DNA from: Desulfobacterales bacterium
GTDB lineage: Bacteria > Desulfobacterota > Desulfobacteria > Desulfobacterales > JAUCGF01
Length of the DNA: 18,592 bases
Direction of reading: 5' to 3'
Assembly: GCA_029940345.1 (NCBI GenBank)
Contig: JAOZRC010000022.1
Coordinates: forward strand, 1-18,592
The notes under the pieces: generated by a model
The model's input: only the letters and a program-made list of their open reading frames with translations
What the model was told of the DNA's origin: nothing
Database searches by the model: none
Position numbers and translations under genes: made by a program
Shown: piece by piece, positions 1-6,861 of the stretch
Numbering within the stretch: position 1 is the first letter of the stretch
Layout: each line of letters opens with the position of its first letter

Positions 1-2
1 GA

Positions 3-1121
3 GTGGTTACGGGCATCACGTTGGAATTTCAATTCGGAACCAACTGGGCGCGTTACTCGGCTTTTATGGGCGATATCTTTGGCTCGTTGTTAGCAATTGA
101 AGCTACGATGTCCTTTTTCCTGGAATCAACTCTTATCGGCGTATGGGTTTTCGGATGGAATAAGTTATCTGCCAAAGCCCATGCCACCGTGATGTGGCTC
201 ATAGCTGCCGCTGGAAATATTTCGGCGATATGGATACTGACCGCGAATGGCTGGATGCAGCATCCGGTGGGCTTCACCATCAGAGATGGGCGGGCCGAAT
301 TGGTAGACTTTACAGCCGTGGTGTTTAACAAGTTTGCAATTTTAGAATTTTTTCATCAAATAACTTCCGCCCTTTTGCTGGGCGCTTTCTTTGTTATGGG
401 AATCAGTGCTTACCATCTGCTAAAAAAACAGCATATCACTTTATTTACAAAATCATTTAACATAGCACTTATTTTCGGACTTATTTCTTCCCTTCTGGTC
501 GCTTTTAGCGGTGATTTGCATGGAACCCATGTGGCGGAAGTGCAGCCATCCAAACTGGCGGCGATGGAAGCGCACTGGGAAACGTCAACACGCGCGCCGC
601 TGCATCTGTTTGCCATACCGGATGAAGAAAATGAGACCAATAAAGTCCAAATTGGCTCAATTCCCGGTTTGTTGAGTCTCCTTGGCAAACACGATTTTAA
701 TGCCGAAGTGATAGGTCTTAAAGACATTCCCAAGGATGAAAGACCGCCGGTTTTGATTACATTTGCCGCCTTTCGAACAATGGTGGGCCTGGGAACGCTA
801 TTTCCGATATTAATGATTATTGGCTGGATTAAACGTAAGAAAATAGCTGAAACGACATGGTTCCTGAAAATTATGGTGGCTTCCATCTTTCTGCCCTATA
901 TCGCCATTGAGGCCGGATGGGTTTTGGCAGAAGTGGGACGGCAACCGTGGATTGTTTATGGTCTGATGAAGACGTCGAACGCTGCATCGCCGGTGGACGC
1001 TTCCCAGGTGCTTACATCGCTAATCGGTTTTATCCTGGTTTATTCCCTTCTGGGCGCAGTGGGCTTTTATCTGATGTTTAAAAATGCTGTAAAAGGACCG
1101 GCTCTGGCAGCTAAGGAGTAA
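3..1121 (+). CDS. cydA: Cytochrome bd ubiquinol oxidase subunit I, 5'-truncated by the window edge
   Basis: CydA is the haem-bearing membrane subunit of cytochrome bd quinol oxidase, which oxidises quinol and reduces O2 to water. About 370 residues are visible. The reading frame is open to the left edge and begins at the conserved VVTG..LEFQFGTNW stretch, so roughly 55-65 N-terminal residues, including the first haem-ligand histidine, lie outside; the GTG at 3 is an internal valine codon. Family landmarks are present: E33 and E41 (equivalent to E. coli E99/E107), His118 in EFFHQ (the b558 ligand, E. coli H186), the FRTMVG methionine (b558 ligand) and the AEVGRQPW motif near the C-terminus. 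The Q-loop between the IPDEENETNK motif and FRTMVG is short and lacks the E. coli C-terminal insert. cydB follows 37 bases downstream, as in an ordinary cydAB operon. Confidence 0.96.
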   Translation: MVTGITLEFQFGTNWARYSAFMGDIFGSLLAIEATMSFFLESTLIGVWVFGWNKLSAKAHATVMWLIAAAGNISAIWILTANGWMQHPVGFTIRDGRAELVDFTAVVFNKFAILEFFHQITSALLLGAFFVMGISAYHLLKKQHITLFTKSFNIALIFGLISSLLVAFSGDLHGTHVAEVQPSKLAAMEAHWETSTRAPLHLFAIPDEENETNKVQIGSIPGLLSLLGKHDFNAEVIGLKDIPKDERPPVLITFAAFRTMVGLGTLFPILMIIGWIKRKKIAETTWFLKIMVASIFLPYIAIEAGWVLAEVGRQPWIVYGLMKTSNAASPVDASQVLTSLIGFILVYSLLGAVGFYLMFKNAVKGPALAAKE

Positions 1122-1158
1122 CAATCCTTTTTTGATCCTTAATTTTTAGGAGGTGCAA

Positions 1159-2202
1159 ATGGCTTTACAAATAACATGGTTTTACCTTTGGGGCCTTTTA
1201 TGGGCAATATTTTTTATTACCGACGGCTTTGATTTCGGCGTCGGAACATTACTTCCGTTTTTAGGAAAAACCAGTGATGAGAAACGGATGATGATCAATT
1301 CCATCGGACCGTTATGGGATGGTAACGAAGTTTGGCTGATAACCGCTGGCGGCGTTACTTTTGCAGCTTTTCCGCTTGTCTATGCCACTATGTTTTCAAC
1401 GCTTTATTCCCCTTTAATGCTGATTTTGTTTGCCTTGATTATACGTGGTGTTTCATTCGAGTTTCGAGGTAAAGTAGATTCCCCCACCTGGCGTTTTATC
1501 TGGGATACCTGTGCGTTTATCGGCAGCGTGGTTCCGGCTATTTTGTTCGGTGTTGCGTTTGCCAATATTTTCCAGGGGATTCCCTTTGAAGGGATTCCCT
1601 TTGGTAGCGATTATGTCTATCACGGCAATTTATTAACGCTTTTAAATCCCTATGGACTTTTGGGAGGCGTGCTTTTCCTGGTTCTTTTTCTGCAGCATGG
1701 TGCTTTATGGCTGGTTATCAAAACCGAAGGCGACTTGCATGATCGCGCGGCATTGACAGCTACTTTTTTATGGCCGATTGTTTTGGTTGTGGCAGTTATT
1801 TTTCTTATTTACAGCGCCTTTGCCACATCCCTGTATGCTAATTATATTGCCAATCCGATCTGGTTCATTGAAATTTTAGTGATGGTGGCGGCTCTTTTGG
1901 GTGTCAGGTATTTTTCTGGAAGAAAAGAATGGTTTAAAGCTTGGTTTGCATCAGCGCTTACCATTGCGGGTGCGGTCTTTTTTGGTATTATCGGCCTGTT
2001 CCCCAATTTGTATCCGTCAAGCATCAATCCGGAATTCAGCCTGACAGCATTTAATGCATCGTCAAGTCCCTTGACTTTAAAAATTATGCTCATTGTGGTC
2101 ATCATTTTTATACCCATTGTTCTTTGTTACCAAATTTGGGCTTATAACTTATTTAAGGATAAAATCACGCAAAAAGACTTGGATTACGAGGAAGCGTATT
2201 AA
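1159..2202 (+). CDS. cydB: Cytochrome bd ubiquinol oxidase subunit II
   Basis: CydB is the second integral membrane subunit of the bd oxidase and packs against CydA; in this family it carries no ligand for the main catalytic haems. The protein is 347 residues, within the usual range, and strongly hydrophobic with many membrane segments. The N-terminal ITDGFDFGVG signature, the GPLWDGNEVWLI motif and the RGVSFEFRGK segment identify it. ATG 1159 is chosen because a perfect AGGAGG lies at 1148-1153, five bases upstream; an in-frame GTG at 1153 overlaps that Shine-Dalgarno site and is unlikely to be used. It is cotranscribed with cydA. The degenerate heptamer repeat starts six bases after the stop. 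Confidence 0.96.
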   Translation: MALQITWFYLWGLLWAIFFITDGFDFGVGTLLPFLGKTSDEKRMMINSIGPLWDGNEVWLITAGGVTFAAFPLVYATMFSTLYSPLMLILFALIIRGVSFEFRGKVDSPTWRFIWDTCAFIGSVVPAILFGVAFANIFQGIPFEGIPFGSDYVYHGNLLTLLNPYGLLGGVLFLVLFLQHGALWLVIKTEGDLHDRAALTATFLWPIVLVVAVIFLIYSAFATSLYANYIANPIWFIEILVMVAALLGVRYFSGRKEWFKAWFASALTIAGAVFFGIIGLFPNLYPSSINPEFSLTAFNASSSPLTLKIMLIVVIIFIPIVLCYQIWAYNLFKDKITQKDLDYEEAY

Positions 2203-2207
2203 AAAAT

Positions 2208-2256
2208 GAACATTGAACATCGAACATCGAACGTCCAACATGGAACATCGAATGAT
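2208..2256. repeat. Degenerate 7-bp tandem repeat, consensus GAACATC, seven units
   Basis: Seven consecutive heptamers can be read without gaps: GAACATT, GAACATC, GAACATC, GAACGTC, CAACATG, GAACATC, GAATGAT. Seven is not a multiple of three, so the same unit passes through all frames and reads as a repeating N-I-E-H-R-T-S heptapeptide in an untranslated-looking 22-codon ORF (2206-2274). From general knowledge, similar GAACATCGAACATC tracts are scattered in intergenic DNA of deltaproteobacteria and other environmental bacteria. No function is known to me. Confidence 0.85.
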
Positions 2257-2280
2257 GGAATGGTGAAATAAGGTGCAGAC

Positions 2281-2703
2281 ATGGAAGAATTATTTGAACT
2301 CCGCGAATACATAGAAAAGGGTCGCTATCACAATGCCTTAACCTTGTTAGGAGAGATGGAGGAGATGAGTAAAGATGACAAGATTAATAAGATCACCAGT
2401 TATTTAGAAATTCTGCTTCTGCATTTAATTAAGCAACATGTTGAAAAACGCACAACAAAGTCATGGGATGCTTCTATCCGTAATTCTTTGATACATATTG
2501 GGCGTACCAACAAGCGCCGCAAGGCCGGGGGCTGTTATTTGAGCCATAATGAAATCAGAGAGGCCATTGAAGAAGCGTATGAACCTGCTTTGATCGGTGC
2601 ATCGATGGAAGCGTTTGAAGGTCGGTGTGACTATGACGAACTTGGCAGGTTGTCTGATGAAAAACGAATTAAAATGAAAGCTGTAGAGCTAATAGAAAAG
2701 TAA
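2281..2703 (+). CDS. DUF29-like protein
   Basis: A 140-residue soluble, helical, charged protein. The central segment, with a long helix ending in LLLHLIKQ and then the KSWDASIRNS motif, resembles the DUF29 family, in which a helical bundle is followed by a HLLKW...SW..TI block. DUF29 has no established biochemical function, and this assignment rests on recognising that pattern by eye. The start ATG 2281 is preceded by AAGGTG at 2270-2275 as a modest ribosome site. It lies between cydB and a flavoprotein gene without obvious functional relation to either. GAACAT-type repeat sequence lies both upstream (2208-2256) and downstream (2707-2723), which suggests a later addition to an oxygen-response gene row. 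Confidence 0.7.
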   Translation: MEELFELREYIEKGRYHNALTLLGEMEEMSKDDKINKITSYLEILLLHLIKQHVEKRTTKSWDASIRNSLIHIGRTNKRRKAGGCYLSHNEIREAIEEAYEPALIGASMEAFEGRCDYDELGRLSDEKRIKMKAVELIEK

Positions 2704-2706
2704 AAT

Positions 2707-2723
2707 TGAACATTTGATGTTCA
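2707..2723. repeat. Small perfect hairpin TGAACAT-TTG-ATGTTCA
   Basis: A perfect 7-bp stem (2707-2713 with 2717-2723) and a 3-base loop lie between the DUF29-like stop and the Shine-Dalgarno AGGAG (2723-2727) of the next gene. The arm contains GAACAT, the core of the heptamer repeat upstream of the same gene, so this may be an inverted remnant of that repeat family. The hairpin touches the ribosome site and could modestly affect initiation. Confidence 0.55.
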
Positions 2724-2736
2724 GGAGATCGTTATT

Positions 2737-3714
2737 ATGCTGATACTGGGTCTGCAGGGAAGCCCGCGTAAAAAAGGCAACACCCATGATCTGTTGGCAA
2801 TGTTTGCAGATGAAGCGCGCAAGTCAGGTGTGCGCATGGAAATTGTGGATGTTCCCCAAATTGACATAACACCTTGCAAGGGGTGTTTCTTTTGTGAGAA
2901 AAAGGGGATGTGCATTACCAAAGATGATGCTATGAACGCGTCTGTTTTTCCCCTGATAAGGCAGGCGGATATCATTGTAACGGCGGCACCGATCTATTTT
3001 TATAATGTTCCCGGACAACTGAAAAATCTGATTGACCGAACTCAGACGCTTTGGGCACGCAAATATCGTTTCAAATTAACCGATCCGGGCCGTCCCTGGC
3101 GTAAAGGGTTTTTGTTGTCTGTTGGCGCCACGCGCGGTAAGAATCTTTTTGAAGGCGTGCATTTGACAATGAAATATTTTTATGATGCGGTGGGTGCCGA
3201 TTACAATCCGGATGATTGTCTGTCCTATCGACGAATTGAACACCGGGGCGATATGCGTAAACATGATACAGTTATCAATGATGTTCAAGAAGCGCTGCAA
3301 ACGCTTATTAAACCGTTTGTAAACCGTAAGCGTGTGCTGTTTGCCTGCCTCGAAAACGCTTGTCGCAGCCAAATGGCCTGTGCTTTTGCCCAGTATTACG
3401 CCGGTGACAGACTGGAGGCGTTCAGCGCCGGATCATTGCCGGCAGCCGCAATCAATCCGCTCATGGTAACGGTCATGCAAGAGAAAGGCATTGATATGGC
3501 ATATCGCTTTCCTCAATCAATTGATACGGTGATTGCCTCAAAAGCGCCTGAAATGATTGTAACCATGGGATGCGATGAGGATTGCGCTTTTACTTCTGGG
3601 GCCAAAATCAATAAATGGAATGTTGATGATCCTGCTGGGCAGGACATCAGTTTTATGCGACGCGTTCGTGATGAAATTGAAACGCGTGTTGAAGTTATGA
3701 TTAATCGTTTGTAA
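2737..3714 (+). CDS. Iron-sulfur flavoprotein (NADPH-FMN reductase fold) fused to an ArsC/LMW-phosphatase domain
   Basis: A 325-residue two-domain protein. Residues 1 to about 190 are a flavodoxin-like FMN reductase: GSPRKKGNT at 8-16 is the FMN phosphate loop, and C47, C50, C53 and C59 form the compact CX2CX2CX5C motif of iron-sulfur flavoproteins (Isf), which bind a 4Fe-4S cluster. Residues about 197-325 are a low-molecular-weight phosphatase / thioredoxin-type arsenate reductase domain: the CX5R(S) loop is C204-L-E-N-A-C-R210, a second cysteine pair is C279 and C283, and DDPAG carries the general acid. ATG 2737 has AGGAG at 2723-2727. Inference: the flavin/Fe-S module may feed electrons to the ArsC-like cysteines, giving a self-contained reductase for arsenate or another oxyanion or protein thiol. 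Tyrosine phosphatase activity is the alternative. The gene lies immediately upstream of rubredoxin in the redox row. Confidence 0.85.
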   Translation: MLILGLQGSPRKKGNTHDLLAMFADEARKSGVRMEIVDVPQIDITPCKGCFFCEKKGMCITKDDAMNASVFPLIRQADIIVTAAPIYFYNVPGQLKNLIDRTQTLWARKYRFKLTDPGRPWRKGFLLSVGATRGKNLFEGVHLTMKYFYDAVGADYNPDDCLSYRRIEHRGDMRKHDTVINDVQEALQTLIKPFVNRKRVLFACLENACRSQMACAFAQYYAGDRLEAFSAGSLPAAAINPLMVTVMQEKGIDMAYRFPQSIDTVIASKAPEMIVTMGCDEDCAFTSGAKINKWNVDDPAGQDISFMRRVRDEIETRVEVMINRL

Positions 3715-3752
3715 ACTATTTTTTTAATATTTTTACAAGGAGGAATACGAAA

Positions 3753-3914
3753 ATGGATAAATATGTTTGTACACTTTGTGGTTATGTTTATGATCCTGAA
3801 GTAGGAGATCCGGATGAAGGTATTGAGCCGGGAACCAAATTTGAAGATATACCGGACGATTGGTACTGCCCGGTGTGTGGCGCTGGCAAAGAAGATTTTG
3901 AAATTCAGGAATAA
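3753..3914 (+). CDS. Rubredoxin
   Basis: A 53-residue rubredoxin, a one-iron Fe(Cys)4 cytosolic electron carrier. The two metal knuckles are complete: [12 protein letters not shown] (Cys6, Cys9) and [11 protein letters not shown] (Cys39, Cys42), with the conserved GDPDEGI.PGT.FEDIP core between them. Length and sequence are ordinary for the family. ATG 3753 is preceded by AAGGAGGAA at about 3738-3745, a strong ribosome site. It lies directly upstream of the flavodiiron protein gene, the same order as the Desulfovibrio rubredoxin-roo pair, so its likely role is passing electrons to that enzyme. Confidence 0.97.
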   Translation: MDKYVCTLCGYVYDPEVGDPDEGIEPGTKFEDIPDDWYCPVCGAGKEDFEIQE

Positions 3915-3919
3915 CGGAG

Positions 3920-3937
3920 TGCAAGCTTCAGCTTGCA
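3920..3937. repeat. Hairpin TGCAAGC-TTCA-GCTTGCA between rubredoxin and the flavodiiron gene
   Basis: A 7-bp perfect stem with a TTCA loop begins six bases after the rubredoxin stop. No T-run follows, so it is not a convincing terminator. The surrounding GGAGTGC and AAGTGTTACCGG resemble inner segments of the element A/B family (GGAGTGC; AAGTGTTAACCG), so it may be a relic of such an element. It could also limit read-through or protect the rubredoxin mRNA end. Confidence 0.5.
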
Positions 3938-4005
3938 AGTGTTACCGGAAAAAACCAAAATCAGAATACGATAAAACCAAATAATAGAAAGAACTGGAGT
4001 GTGTA

Positions 4006-5199
4006 ATGAAACCGGTTGAAATTGCCAAAGGAATTTATAGCGTCGGTGTCAGAGACTGGAATATCCGTGATTTTCACGGCTACGCCACTGACCAGGGAAC
4101 AACCTATAATGCGTTTTTAATCGTCGACGAAAAGGTTGCCCTGATTGACACTGTAAAGAACAAGAAACAGTTTACGCAGCAGCTTATTGATAACATTGCA
4201 ACGATTATCGACCCGAAAAAAATTGATATTGTAATCAGTAACCATACGGAAATGGATCATTCCGGTGGGCTGCCGCATGTGATGCACTATATCGGAGAGG
4301 ACAAACCGCTCTATTGCTCGAAAATGGGCAAAAAGAATCTCGCAAAGCATTTTTCCCGTGAATGGAATTTTCATGCGGTAAATAATGGTGAAGAACTGAG
4401 TTTGGGTGAAAAAACACTGGTGTTTCTCGAAACACGGATGATTCACTGGCCGGATAGTATGTTTACCTTCGCCAAAGAAGACGGCGTTCTTTTTTCCAGC
4501 GATGGTTTTGGCCAACACTATGCGGGATATGAGCTTTTTGACGATGAGGTCGGTGATAAAATCATGTATCAGGCTAAAAATTATTTTGCCAATATTCTGA
4601 TGCTTTACGCGCCTCGTATTAAAAAATTAATAAAGGGTGTTGTCGATCTGGGGTTGGAAATTAAAATGATCTGTCCGGATCATGGTATTATTTGGAGAAA
4701 AGATCCGGCCAAAATAATTAATGCTTACAACGCCTGGTGTGATCAGACACCCAAACGCAAAGCGCTGGTCGTTTACGACACCATGTGGGAAAGCACTGAA
4801 AAAATGGCCGAAGCCATCGTAGACGGTTTGATTGAAGAGAACGTCATCACCAAATTGATGCATGTGCGCTCCTGTCATCGCAGCGATGTTATCACCGAAA
4901 TGTTGGATACGCGCGCTGTCATTATGGGTTCACCTACTCTAAACAACCAGATGTTTCCGTCGCTGATGGACACTATCACATACATCAAAGGCTTGAAGCC
5001 GATCAATAAAATTGCGGCGGCCTTCGGGTCTTATGGTTGGAGTGGTGAAGCGGTAAAATACATCAATAAAGAATTTGAAGCGATGAAGTTTGAAATCGTC
5101 GATCCGGGAATCCGTGTGCAATATGTACCCACGCCTGATGATTTGAAAAATTGTTTTCAATTGGGTGCCAAAATGGGTAAACTTGTTAACGAATCTTAG
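4006..5199 (+). CDS. fprA: Flavodiiron protein (FprA / rubredoxin:oxygen oxidoreductase)
   Basis: A 397-residue A-type flavodiiron protein, a cytosolic enzyme that reduces O2 to water (or NO to N2O) using electrons from rubredoxin. The N-terminal metallo-beta-lactamase-like domain has the full diiron ligand set: H80-x-E82-x-D84-H85 in NHTEMDHSG, H147 in HWPDSM, D166 in SSDGFG and H226 in PDHG. The C-terminal flavodoxin domain begins near residue 253 (ALVVYDTMWESTEKMA, FMN phosphate loop) and contains GSPTLNN and GSYGWSGE. The length equals class A enzymes, so no extra rubredoxin or flavin reductase domain is fused. ATG 4006 has GGAG about eight bases upstream. It lies between rubredoxin and ferredoxin genes, its expected electron suppliers. 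Confidence 0.96.
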   Translation: MKPVEIAKGIYSVGVRDWNIRDFHGYATDQGTTYNAFLIVDEKVALIDTVKNKKQFTQQLIDNIATIIDPKKIDIVISNHTEMDHSGGLPHVMHYIGEDKPLYCSKMGKKNLAKHFSREWNFHAVNNGEELSLGEKTLVFLETRMIHWPDSMFTFAKEDGVLFSSDGFGQHYAGYELFDDEVGDKIMYQAKNYFANILMLYAPRIKKLIKGVVDLGLEIKMICPDHGIIWRKDPAKIINAYNAWCDQTPKRKALVVYDTMWESTEKMAEAIVDGLIEENVITKLMHVRSCHRSDVITEMLDTRAVIMGSPTLNNQMFPSLMDTITYIKGLKPINKIAAAFGSYGWSGEAVKYINKEFEAMKFEIVDPGIRVQYVPTPDDLKNCFQLGAKMGKLVNES

Positions 5200-5227
5200 C
5201 CCGAGCAAGCTTTTTGAAAAATCAGCG

Positions 5228-5422
5228 ATGAAGAGCCCTGCTATTGAACTGAGTGATTGTGTAAAATGTGGAATATGCGTCGAATTGCACCCTTCAGTTT
5301 TCAAACTGACAGATGCGGGGTATTTTGAAATTGCGGATAAACCAAACTATGATGAAGCCAAAATAGAAGAAGTAATTAAATACTGCCCGGGCAACTGTGT
5401 TTATTGGGAAGATGATGTATAA
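5228..5422 (+). CDS. Single-cluster 4Fe-4S ferredoxin
   Basis: A 64-residue ferredoxin, a cytosolic low-potential electron carrier. C11, C14 and C17 (CVKCGIC) with the remote C53-P54 supply one cluster. The position that is a fourth nearby cysteine in many ferredoxins (C18 in D. gigas ferredoxin I, which is not a cluster ligand there) is His21, and an additional C57 follows the remote ligand. I chose ATG 5228 because the protein then begins MKSPAIEL just before the cluster motif. The longer frame from GTG 5165 would overlap the flavodiiron gene by 35 bases and add an atypical extension. No strong Shine-Dalgarno is seen, so translational coupling to the upstream stop (29 bases away) is plausible. 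It probably serves the flavodiiron protein or the rubredoxin chain. Confidence 0.88.
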   Translation: MKSPAIELSDCVKCGICVELHPSVFKLTDAGYFEIADKPNYDEAKIEEVIKYCPGNCVYWEDDV

Positions 5423-5499
5423 TGCGTCATCCTTCCCGAATCAGTTTACACATCATCAATTTGTAAAATTGAATGCATCATTCGCATGACTGGCAAGTA

Positions 5500-5703
5500 T
5501 AGGGCAAATTTGTAATTTGTTTGCGTGTCAGAAAGACAATTTACAAAATTGCCGGCATCCTTCATTTTCCGCTTAACACTTTAAAGGAGTGCTGAACCGA
5601 AGGTTTAGCGTTTACGCTGGCCTTTGCTAAACCTTCGGTTCAGCACTCCCCATGAAAGTGTAAACTACTTTTAAGCTATTATGAAGGATGCCAAATTGCC
5701 CTA
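5500..5703. repeat. Older 20-bp inverted repeat interrupted by element A
   Basis: The left arm 5500-5519 begins TAGGGCAAATTT. The right arm begins at 5538 (CAATTTACAAAATTGCC) and is completed by CTA at 5701-5703 once element A and one copy of its 8-bp duplication are removed. The restored arms match at 18 of 20 positions around a spacer of about 18 bases, which marks the pre-insertion state of the locus. Confidence 0.8.
5554..5692. mobile_element. Element A: 139-bp MITE-like element with GGCATCCTTCAT ends and 8-bp duplication
   Basis: The ends are perfect 12-bp terminal inverted repeats, GGCATCCTTCAT (5554-5565) and its complement (5681-5692). Direct copies of AAATTGCC flank it (5546-5553 and 5693-5700), an 8-bp target-site duplication. 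Inside is a perfect 24-bp inverted repeat starting GGAGTGCTGAACCG (5586-5609 with 5626-5649) around a 16-base loop that holds AGCGTTTACGCT. There is no coding capacity, so it must have been moved by a transposase encoded elsewhere. GGC ends with an 8-bp AT-rich duplication would fit IS1595- or ISL3-like transposases; this family link is a guess. Element B shares both ends. Confidence 0.9.
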
Positions 5704-5718
5704 CATTTTTTCTATTTC

Positions 5719-5781
5719 GTCCCTACGGGACTTATCGTATCAGTAAGCCTTGTTCTATAGAGATTACGTCCCTAACGGGAC
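5719..5781. repeat. Two GTCCC-GGGAC mini-palindromes
   Basis: GTCCCTACGGGAC at 5719-5731 and GTCCCTAACGGGAC at 5768-5781 are the same small palindrome repeated with a 36-base gap, both preceded by C. Similar GTCCC(TA)GGGAC units are common intergenic repeats in environmental bacteria. No regulatory role can be shown here. Confidence 0.6.
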
Positions 5782-5836
5782 AAAGTGTAAACTTATCAAT
5801 GAAGAATACAGAATACTATAATAAAAGGAAAGACCG

Positions 5837-6184
5837 ATGCAGAAATTGGCATTATTTGTGTTTAACGGTGATCCGATGTGTTTTATCCATGTCCTGCTGA
5901 ATGCCTTGGAAATGAAAACTGATGGTTATGAAGTTAAAATCATTATCGAAGGTGCCGCCACGAAATTAATTCCGCAACTTATTAAAAAAGAAAATCCCCT
6001 TCACCAGCTTTGGGAAAAGACAATCATAGCGGATTTAGTTGAAGGCGTCTGTCAGGCGTGTGCAAAAAAAATGGGTGTACTGGCGCAGGTCAAAGAACAA
6101 AAATTAGCGTTGTTAAGCAATATGTCCGGTCATCCCAGTATGTCCGAATATCGCAAAAAAGGATTTGAGATCATAACGTTCTGA
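5837..6184 (+). CDS. DsrE-like small cytoplasmic protein
   Basis: A 115-residue protein with the compact alpha/beta pattern of the DsrE/DsrF-like superfamily: an N-terminal LALFVFNGDP strand-loop, an EVKIIIEGAA strand, then EGVCQACAKKMG carrying a C-x2-C pair (about residues 72 and 75) and a C-terminal YRKKGFEIITF strand. Proteins of this superfamily act in sulfur-relay or thiol chemistry, often as oligomers, but many family members next to redox genes have no assigned reaction, and I do not claim one. ATG 5837 is preceded by AAAGGAAAG. It follows the oxygen-defence genes on the same strand after a repeat-filled gap. Element C starts 10 bases after its stop. Confidence 0.75.
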   Translation: MQKLALFVFNGDPMCFIHVLLNALEMKTDGYEVKIIIEGAATKLIPQLIKKENPLHQLWEKTIIADLVEGVCQACAKKMGVLAQVKEQKLALLSNMSGHPSMSEYRKKGFEIITF

Positions 6185-6194
6185 TTGTGATCGG

Positions 6195-6321
6195 GACTAC
6201 CAACATAAGCTGGGACACTAATGTAACGCGGAAAGCTGTTCCGCGTCGTTCATGACCGCATCAAGGATGAAAAAGCGGAACGGCTTTCCGCTTTACTTTG
6301 TCCCGCCTTGTGTTGCTATCC
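6195..6321. mobile_element. Element C: 127-bp MITE-like element with GRCTACC ends
   Basis: The left end GACTACCAACATAAGC (from 6195) and the right end TGTCCCGCCTT..GCTATCC (6299-6321) are imperfect inverted copies of the ends of element D. The flanks GTGATCGG (6187-6194) and GTGAACGG (6322-6329) match at 7 of 8 positions, an eroded 8-bp target duplication. The cargo is a 22-bp inverted repeat (6223-6244 with 6275-6296, 20 of 22 matching), and each arm is itself a GCGGAA..TTCCGC hairpin. The left 31 bases are nearly identical to the complement of element D's right end (13393-13424), yet the cargos are unrelated. It lies between convergent genes and encodes nothing. Confidence 0.83.
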
Positions 6322-6370
6322 GTGAACGGCAAATCCGGATATTTCGATTCCACCCGTTAATGGTGGAGTT

Positions 6371-6775
6371 TCAACGGTTACTATAGTTCCGCAGTGAACT
6401 GAGGAACAAGCCAACCCCTCCCACCATCAGCACCAGGATAGAGATCAATTCAAAGACTGTCATTCTGCGCATGTGGAACTGAAGACTGGATATCACGCCG
6501 AAAACAATCATCACCAGCGATGCGATTGCCAGAATCCAGCCGATCGGATTCTTGGCATTATAAAAAATCATGCCGATACCAAATATCATGGGGAATAATG
6601 TCATACCCGTTGTAATATTCATCCCTTGAAAAGAGTATAAGGCGTGTCCGAACCGAAACTGGTGGGTAACGCTAATTGAGTTGAAAAAAATATACCCCCC
6701 GGCGATCATCATAATCAACCCGATAAAAAACCGGCCAGAACCGCCTTGCGAGCCACCGGCGCCATCAATTCTCAT
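6371..6775 (-). CDS. Small integral membrane protein of unknown function
   Basis: A 134-residue protein I do not recognise as a named family. After a glycine-rich start (residues 1-14) it has about four hydrophobic segments (roughly 16-32, 55-72, 77-95 and 108-125) with a basic RRM loop before the last, so it should sit in the inner membrane. ATG 6775 is supported by AGGAGG five bases upstream (+ strand 6781-6786). It is the last gene of the minus-strand run, 86 bases after the hybrid histidine kinase stop, so it may be cotranscribed with the GTPase signalling operon or have its own promoter. It faces the DsrE-like gene tail to tail. Confidence 0.75.
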   Translation of the reverse strand: MRIDGAGGSQGGSGRFFIGLIMMIAGGYIFFNSISVTHQFRFGHALYSFQGMNITTGMTLFPMIFGIGMIFYNAKNPIGWILAIASLVMIVFGVISSLQFHMRRMTVFELISILVLMVGGVGLFLSSLRNYSNR

Positions 6776-6861
6776 TTTAGCCTCCTTTTAATACCTCCGC
6801 TATAAATGTTATTACAATTCAATTATGTCGTTTGGCAACGCATCGGATTGTTAAATTGATA

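Larger units (their letters stand above)
5423..5836. other. 414-base intergenic region filled with nested palindromes
   Basis: No convincing gene is seen. The region holds an old inverted repeat (5500-5519 with 5538-5553 plus 5701-5703), split by mobile element A (5554-5692). To the right are two GTCCC..GGGAC mini-palindromes (5719-5731 and 5768-5781). GTTTACAC at 5444-5451 and its complement GTGTAAAC at 5785-5792 bracket almost the whole stretch and could be the ends of a still older element. The promoter of the DsrE-like gene must lie here, but I cannot place it with confidence. Confidence 0.7.

Noticed and set aside
2206..2274. 22-codon ORF through the heptamer repeat (starts NIEHRTSN)
   Set aside because: It is a by-product of a stop-free 7-bp repeat. 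It has no ribosome site and identical units run in all frames.
5688..5900. 70-codon plus-strand ORF overlapping the start of the DsrE-like gene
   Set aside because: It begins inside element A's right end, runs through repeats in another frame, and has low-complexity, family-less content.
6349..6367. Hairpin TCCACC-GGTGGA between the convergent DsrE-like and membrane protein genes as a terminator
   Set aside because: The stem is only 6 bp and neither strand has a following T-run.
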